Part shown: positions 60,547 to 64,000 of the stretch, in pieces
Layout: every line of letters starts with the position of its first letter
Position numbering within the stretch: position 1 is the stretch's first letter
NCBI RefSeq assembly: GCF_002934325.1
Contig: NZ_PTIV01000018.1
Coordinates: 1 to 64,000, forward strand
Source: Marinobacter persicus
GTDB taxonomy: Bacteria; Pseudomonadota; Gammaproteobacteria; Pseudomonadales; Oleiphilaceae
Direction of reading: 5' to 3'
Length of the DNA stretch: 64,000 nucleotides
Translations under genes and position numbers: made by a program
Notes under the pieces: model-generated
Database searches by the model: none
What the model saw: only the letters and a program-made list of their open reading frames with translations
What the model was told of the DNA's origin: nothing

Positions 60547-62400
60547 TTACGCCGACGAGGTTTCGGTGGAAATCATGTTCCGGCTTTTTGGAATAAAGGT
60601 TAATGCGACTTCCACGCCACCTTCATCCCGGTTGTGTACACGAAGCTGGCCGCCCAGGGTTGTGGCCCGGTCTTCCATAATGATCAGGCCGTAGTGATTC
60701 ACCGGCTGGGACTCACCGGGCAGACCTTTGCCATTGTCCAGGACACGAGCGCAGACCTGGGGTGATTCGAACAATATTTCTACCCGGATGTCGGTGGCGT
60801 CTGCATGCTTAACAGCGTTGGCCAGGCCTTCACGGACAATCTGAAGTGTGTGAATTTCTTCGTTGGGAGACAGTGTCTGGGGTGGCAGGTTGTACTCGAA
60901 CTCCACCGGCTTGCCCAGACGTACGGAGAATTCGTCAATGGTTTTGGTCAGGGCAGTGGCCAGATCCGGCGTATCGAGTTTCAGGCGGAAGGTGGCCAGT
61001 AACTCCCGCAACTGGCGGTAGGCACTGTTCAGGCCGGTACTGAGTTCGTTCAGGATGTCTTCGTGTACTGCTTTCTGTTCGCCCTCTATGTTCAGGCGCC
61101 GCAGGCGCGCGACCTGCATCTTCAGGTAGGAGAGGGACTGCGCCAGCGAATCGTGCAGTTCGCGGGCAATAACCGTGCGCTCTTCGGCCAGTGTCATCTG
61201 CTGCTCTTCAGTGATCTGGTTCTCCAGATAAATGGCAGTGGCAAGCTGGTCTGTCAGAGTTTCCAGCAGTCTGCGGGAGGTCGCCGACAAAGCTTTACTG
61301 GCCGGATACCAGACCTCAAGAGTGCCCAGCAGTTGGCCGGGAATGCGAATGGGCAGGAGCAGGCGGCGGCCATCGTTGCTGGCGACGGGCAGCTCATCAA
61401 GCGCCTCTGGGGTGACCAGGCAGGCATTGCAGTGATGATCCCGGCAATAGAAGGGGCGCTGGTCGGTGGCGGTGGTGACCGCTTCTACCGGCTCATCGGA
61501 GTGTTTGTCGTGCAGGTATAGCCGGATGGGGCCGATGCCCAGCAGTCGCTCCAGTTCCTGCAGCATCGGGATAGCGCCACTGCACAGGTCGTGATTGGCA
61601 AACAGGCCTCGGCTCGCTGAGTGCATGGCCTGCAGGGCAGCGTGACTGGTTTCCAGTTCTTCGGTTTTTTGCCGGGCCTTGCTTTCCAGCTCATGGTAGG
61701 TCATGGCCAGTTCATCGGTCATCTGATCAAAAGCCGAGCCGAGCCTGGCCAGCTCGTCGGAGCCCCTGAGGCTGGCTTTGCGGGAGAAGTCTTTGTCGCC
61801 TACGGCAACGGCGATATCTATCAGCTTGCGCAGTGGCCGGATAACCCGGTTTTTGAGGTCAACGAACAGTGCCACGATGATCAGTATCGAGAACACCATG
61901 CTGATGATCTGGATCATGTGAAGCAGGTCGATTCGGGCTTCGGTTCGCTCTTCCAGCATTTTTACCAGCTGGTTCACCTCAATGATGTAGTCTTCCACCG
62001 TTGCCAGCATGCCCGAGGTCACCGGTACTCCAGGTCGATGCCTTTCAATAGCCGGTTTCAACTGGGTCTGCCATATATTGCTGACATTCTGATGCTGGCG
62101 TACCAGTGGGTGGTCGTCGGTACGGGGAATGGCTTGCATGATTGCTGAACCTTGCAACTGCCGCTGGTAGTTGGCCAGTTGCTCTTGGACAGGTGGTCTG
62201 GCCTGTGAGGCCTCGGCGGCGGAGACTGCGACCAGCTCATAGGCGCCCATGCGCAGTGCGCCGGCCTGATTGATGGCCGTCGCATTCCCTTCGATGCTGT
62301 TGGATACCGCAAGGGTGCTGGCCATACTGACAATGGCTGTCAGCACAATGGCTCCAATAACAATGGCAACCCGGTTAACCAAAGGGTGTTTTGATGTCAT
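60547..62400 (-). CDS. narX: Nitrate/nitrite sensor histidine kinase NarX
   Basis: A 617-residue kinase. Membrane segments lie at about 10-32 and 162-180. The periplasmic sensor begins with a P-box-like [16 protein letters not shown] (about 41-56). HAMP, a GAF-like region (about 265-395) containing cysteines C319, C324 and C327, and the HisKA_3 dimerisation domain with phospho-acceptor His416 in [15 protein letters not shown] follow. The ATPase domain has [14 protein letters not shown] and LDNGKGLPG. It controls nar genes via NarL. Confidence 0.95.
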   Translation of the reverse strand: MTSKHPLVNRVAIVIGAIVLTAIVSMASTLAVSNSIEGNATAINQAGALRMGAYELVAVSAAEASQARPPVQEQLANYQRQLQGSAIMQAIPRTDDHPLVRQHQNVSNIWQTQLKPAIERHRPGVPVTSGMLATVEDYIIEVNQLVKMLEERTEARIDLLHMIQIISMVFSILIIVALFVDLKNRVIRPLRKLIDIAVAVGDKDFSRKASLRGSDELARLGSAFDQMTDELAMTYHELESKARQKTEELETSHAALQAMHSASRGLFANHDLCSGAIPMLQELERLLGIGPIRLYLHDKHSDEPVEAVTTATDQRPFYCRDHHCNACLVTPEALDELPVASNDGRRLLLPIRIPGQLLGTLEVWYPASKALSATSRRLLETLTDQLATAIYLENQITEEQQMTLAEERTVIARELHDSLAQSLSYLKMQVARLRRLNIEGEQKAVHEDILNELSTGLNSAYRQLRELLATFRLKLDTPDLATALTKTIDEFSVRLGKPVEFEYNLPPQTLSPNEEIHTLQIVREGLANAVKHADATDIRVEILFESPQVCARVLDNGKGLPGESQPVNHYGLIIMEDRATTLGGQLRVHNRDEGGVEVALTFIPKSRNMISTETSSA

Positions 62401-62476
62401 GCAACGCCTTTTGTCTGGAGAAGGAGTGCGGATCTGTTCGGCATCTTTTATTCTGACGAAGAATCAACTTGCCGGG

Positions 62477-62505
62477 TACCTCTTTCAGGATAGCGAATTA
62501 CCCCG
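62477..62505. promoter_or_regulatory. NarL-like heptamers between narX and the third narK
   Basis: TACCTCT (62477-62483, exact TACYYMT match) and TACCCCG (62499-62505) lie in the 190-bp divergent region, where NarL could regulate narXL and the transporter. Confidence 0.45.
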
Positions 62506-62587
62506 ATAGTTGATAACCCATCATAGCTTTTGACCCTTGTCTCCACAAAACCTGACAATAAAAAGTTGGTTTCAAAGGGTAAGCAAC

Positions 62588-63859
62588 GTGCAGGCACCGC
62601 TCGCAGACGACGACAGGCTGGCCTCGCTGGCGGTTATTTTACCGTTGGCGGTGACGGGTTTTGTCGTAGCTTCGGCTTGCTGGACACTGTTTGCTGTCGT
62701 GGGCGTGCATATTCGGGAAGATCTGGCCCTGAACAGTTTTCAGTTTGGTGCGTTGCTGGCTATGCCAATGGCTTCTGGTGCCGCGCTGGCCATTCCGGCC
62801 GGGCTGGCGGCACAACGCCATGGCGCCCGGTTTATCATGCTCTGGTGTCTCGCCGGGCTGGCACTGTGCATGGCCCTGTTGCCGGGAGTGGAAAGCTATT
62901 ATGGCTACCTCGCGGTTGCCAGTGGTCTGGGATTTGCCGGTGGCTTCTACAGTGCCGGGCTGCAATTTGTGATCAGCCACTGCCCGGTCAGGCGCCTGGG
63001 GCTGGTTCTGGGTATATTCGGTGCCGGCGTGACCGGTGCCGGCCTCAGCTACCATCTGGTTCCGCTCTTTCATGAGGCGTTTTCCTGGCAGGGGGCGCCT
63101 GTCGCCTACCTGATCGTTCTTTCGTTGCTGATTGCCCTGCTATTAATGCTGACCGCCCCGGATATTCCAGGGCTGGCCGACCAGCGTCGGACCTCCCTGG
63201 CGAGCTTCTGTTATCTGTTGCAACGCCGGCAAACACTGCCAATGAGCATTCACTTCGGCATGGTGGCTGGCAGCTTTTTCGCGCTGGCGTTGTGGTTGCC
63301 GGATTTCTTGTCCGCCCAGTTCAGTCTGCAACTGGATGCCGGTGCCGGTATGGCGCAATGGTTCGTGATTCCCGGCGCACTGGCGCAGATTACCGGCGGC
63401 TGGCTTTCTGACCACTTCGGCAGCATCCGCGTCACCACCCGTGCCCTGGCTGTATGCCTGTGTGCGCTTTTTGTTCTTTCTTACCCGCCCATGACCCTCT
63501 TCATCCGGGGAATAGACGCCGTCATTGTGATCAAGTTTGCCCTGCCATTGATGGTTGAAGGCGGCCTTGTGGTGATGCTGGGTGTTGCCATGGGTTGTGC
63601 CATGGGTAGTGCGCAACGAGTGGTCATTCTGATGAACCGGTCAGAGGCGGCTTTGTTTGCCGGCTTTTTGTTGGTGACTGCCTGTTCAGTGGCCTTTTTG
63701 CTGTCGCTGTTATTTGGTGCGATCAATCAGTGGCTGGGTGTGCGCACCGCGGTGTTCATGGTCCTGTTCGGGGTGTTCGGCGCCAGTCTTCTGATGTTTG
63801 CCTGGTGGACGAAGCGGCCAGAAAGCAAGGTGCTTGTGCCTCCGCAGAGTTTGAGTTGA
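62588..63859 (+). CDS. NarK-like MFS transporter, divergent from narXL
   Basis: A 423-residue transporter with about twelve helices. Start region LAVILPLAVTGFVVASACWT, and AGGFYSAGLQFVISHCP in the place of the first nitrate-signature region, relate it to the NarK family, but it is clearly more divergent than narK1 and narK2. It could move nitrate, nitrite or another anion. The GTG at 62588 (AAGGGTAAG) is preferred to the TTG at 62537. Confidence 0.75.
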   Translation: MQAPLADDDRLASLAVILPLAVTGFVVASACWTLFAVVGVHIREDLALNSFQFGALLAMPMASGAALAIPAGLAAQRHGARFIMLWCLAGLALCMALLPGVESYYGYLAVASGLGFAGGFYSAGLQFVISHCPVRRLGLVLGIFGAGVTGAGLSYHLVPLFHEAFSWQGAPVAYLIVLSLLIALLLMLTAPDIPGLADQRRTSLASFCYLLQRRQTLPMSIHFGMVAGSFFALALWLPDFLSAQFSLQLDAGAGMAQWFVIPGALAQITGGWLSDHFGSIRVTTRALAVCLCALFVLSYPPMTLFIRGIDAVIVIKFALPLMVEGGLVVMLGVAMGCAMGSAQRVVILMNRSEAALFAGFLLVTACSVAFLLSLLFGAINQWLGVRTAVFMVLFGVFGASLLMFAWWTKRPESKVLVPPQSLS

Positions 63860-63887
63860 GTCAATTAATTTTCAGGAACCGACATTC

Positions 63888-63965
63888 TACCCCCAACGGG
63901 GGAGCGATTTTTCCGGATCTCGCTTCTAACATAGATGACAAATATTAATAATGCATGTTTATGCA
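63888..63965 (+). repeat. Conserved promoter block, copy 3
   Basis: TACCCCCAACGGGGGAGC followed by GATTTTTCCGG, then TAACATAGATGAC and AAATATTAATAATGCATG. The core is identical to copy 1 over about 18 nt, and the downstream AT-rich segment aligns at the same distance. Confidence 0.65.
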
Positions 63966-63978
63966 GGGAGACCTACTC

Positions 63979-64000
63979 ATGGCGATGACCCAAGCTGTCG
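63979..64000 (+). CDS. Start of an unidentified gene, cut by the window edge
   Basis: ATG at 63979 after AGGGAG reads MAMTQAV before the window ends. The first codons align with the decayed frame at 23410. The product is unknown. Confidence 0.4.

Noticed and set aside
62508..62526. TTGATAACCCATCAT in the narX/narK intergenic region as an FNR box
   Set aside because: The halves are separated by 5 bp rather than 4 and the right half is ATCAT.
1..64000. CRISPR arrays, tRNA or rRNA genes, transposases, integrases
   Set aside because: I saw no regularly spaced repeats, no cloverleaf or rRNA-like sequence, and no transposase or integrase motifs on either strand. This was a reading, not a computed search.

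Overview
The window looks like a chromosomal segment of a GC-rich gammaproteobacterium. Protein style and gene content (nitrate respiration, anaerobic haem and ubiquinone synthesis, many chemoreceptors and c-di-GMP proteins) most resemble Marinobacter; that assignment is inference from sequence style, not a database match. No rRNA, tRNA, CRISPR array, transposase or origin was recognised.

Layout. 0.2-2.5 kb: sco and ctaG-type copper/oxidase assembly genes and a YfcG-like glutathione transferase. 2.6-7.8 kb: FtsH-type protease, an Fe-S bacterial cryptochrome/(6-4) photolyase and hemN behind an FNR-type box. 7.8-17.5 kb: a signalling block with an NIT-MCP and an NIT-PAS-GGDEF-EAL protein in one operon, the anaerobic ubiquinone genes ubiU and ubiV, and a MASE1-type PAS-GGDEF-EAL gene split by a frameshift in a T tract. 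17.5-23.1 kb: a c-type cytochrome and a TetR/adaptor/RND efflux operon with a palindromic operator. 23.7-30.6 kb: moeA, then a compact eight-gene operon mobA-moaB-moaC-moaD-moaE-modA-modB-modC preceded by a sigma70-like promoter and an RNA leader resembling the Moco riboswitch, then mog. 30.9-43.7 kb: narGHJI with a PpiC-type isomerase and a small conserved protein, moaA, and two narK transporters on the opposite strand behind a perfect FNR box. 44.5-46.1 kb: a PilJ/NarX-type-sensor chemoreceptor, probably for nitrate. 46.2-47.5 kb: a decayed second TetR/adaptor module. 47.6-51.3 kb: a Fur-controlled ferrous iron uptake cluster (polyferredoxin, FTR1 permease, P19-like protein). 51.3-54.3 kb: cobalamin riboswitch, nrdD, a separate small ORF carrying the glycyl-radical domain, and nrdG. 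54.4-59.8 kb: DUF488 protein, soluble CZB chemoreceptor, small secreted protein, orphan SdhB, nnrS, DUF2892 protein and ubiT. 59.9-63.9 kb: narXL and a divergent third NarK-like transporter. A truncated gene begins at the right edge.

Together the genes form an anaerobic nitrate-respiration island: sensing (NarXL, NIT and PilJ receptors), nitrate/nitrite transport, the molybdoenzyme with its cofactor and molybdate supply, oxygen-independent haem, ubiquinone and deoxynucleotide synthesis, and NnrS as nitric-oxide-stress protein. Remnants of nnrS, class I fructose-bisphosphate aldolase, an RND adaptor and at least one unknown gene show that the island has been rearranged.

Most notable: the glycyl-radical domain of NrdD as a separate ORF with its own ribosome binding site; a promoter-sized block found three times upstream of start codons (23.3, 46.2 and 63.9 kb), two of which lead into truncated genes; and two paralogous TetR modules whose operators share identical half-sites with different spacers.
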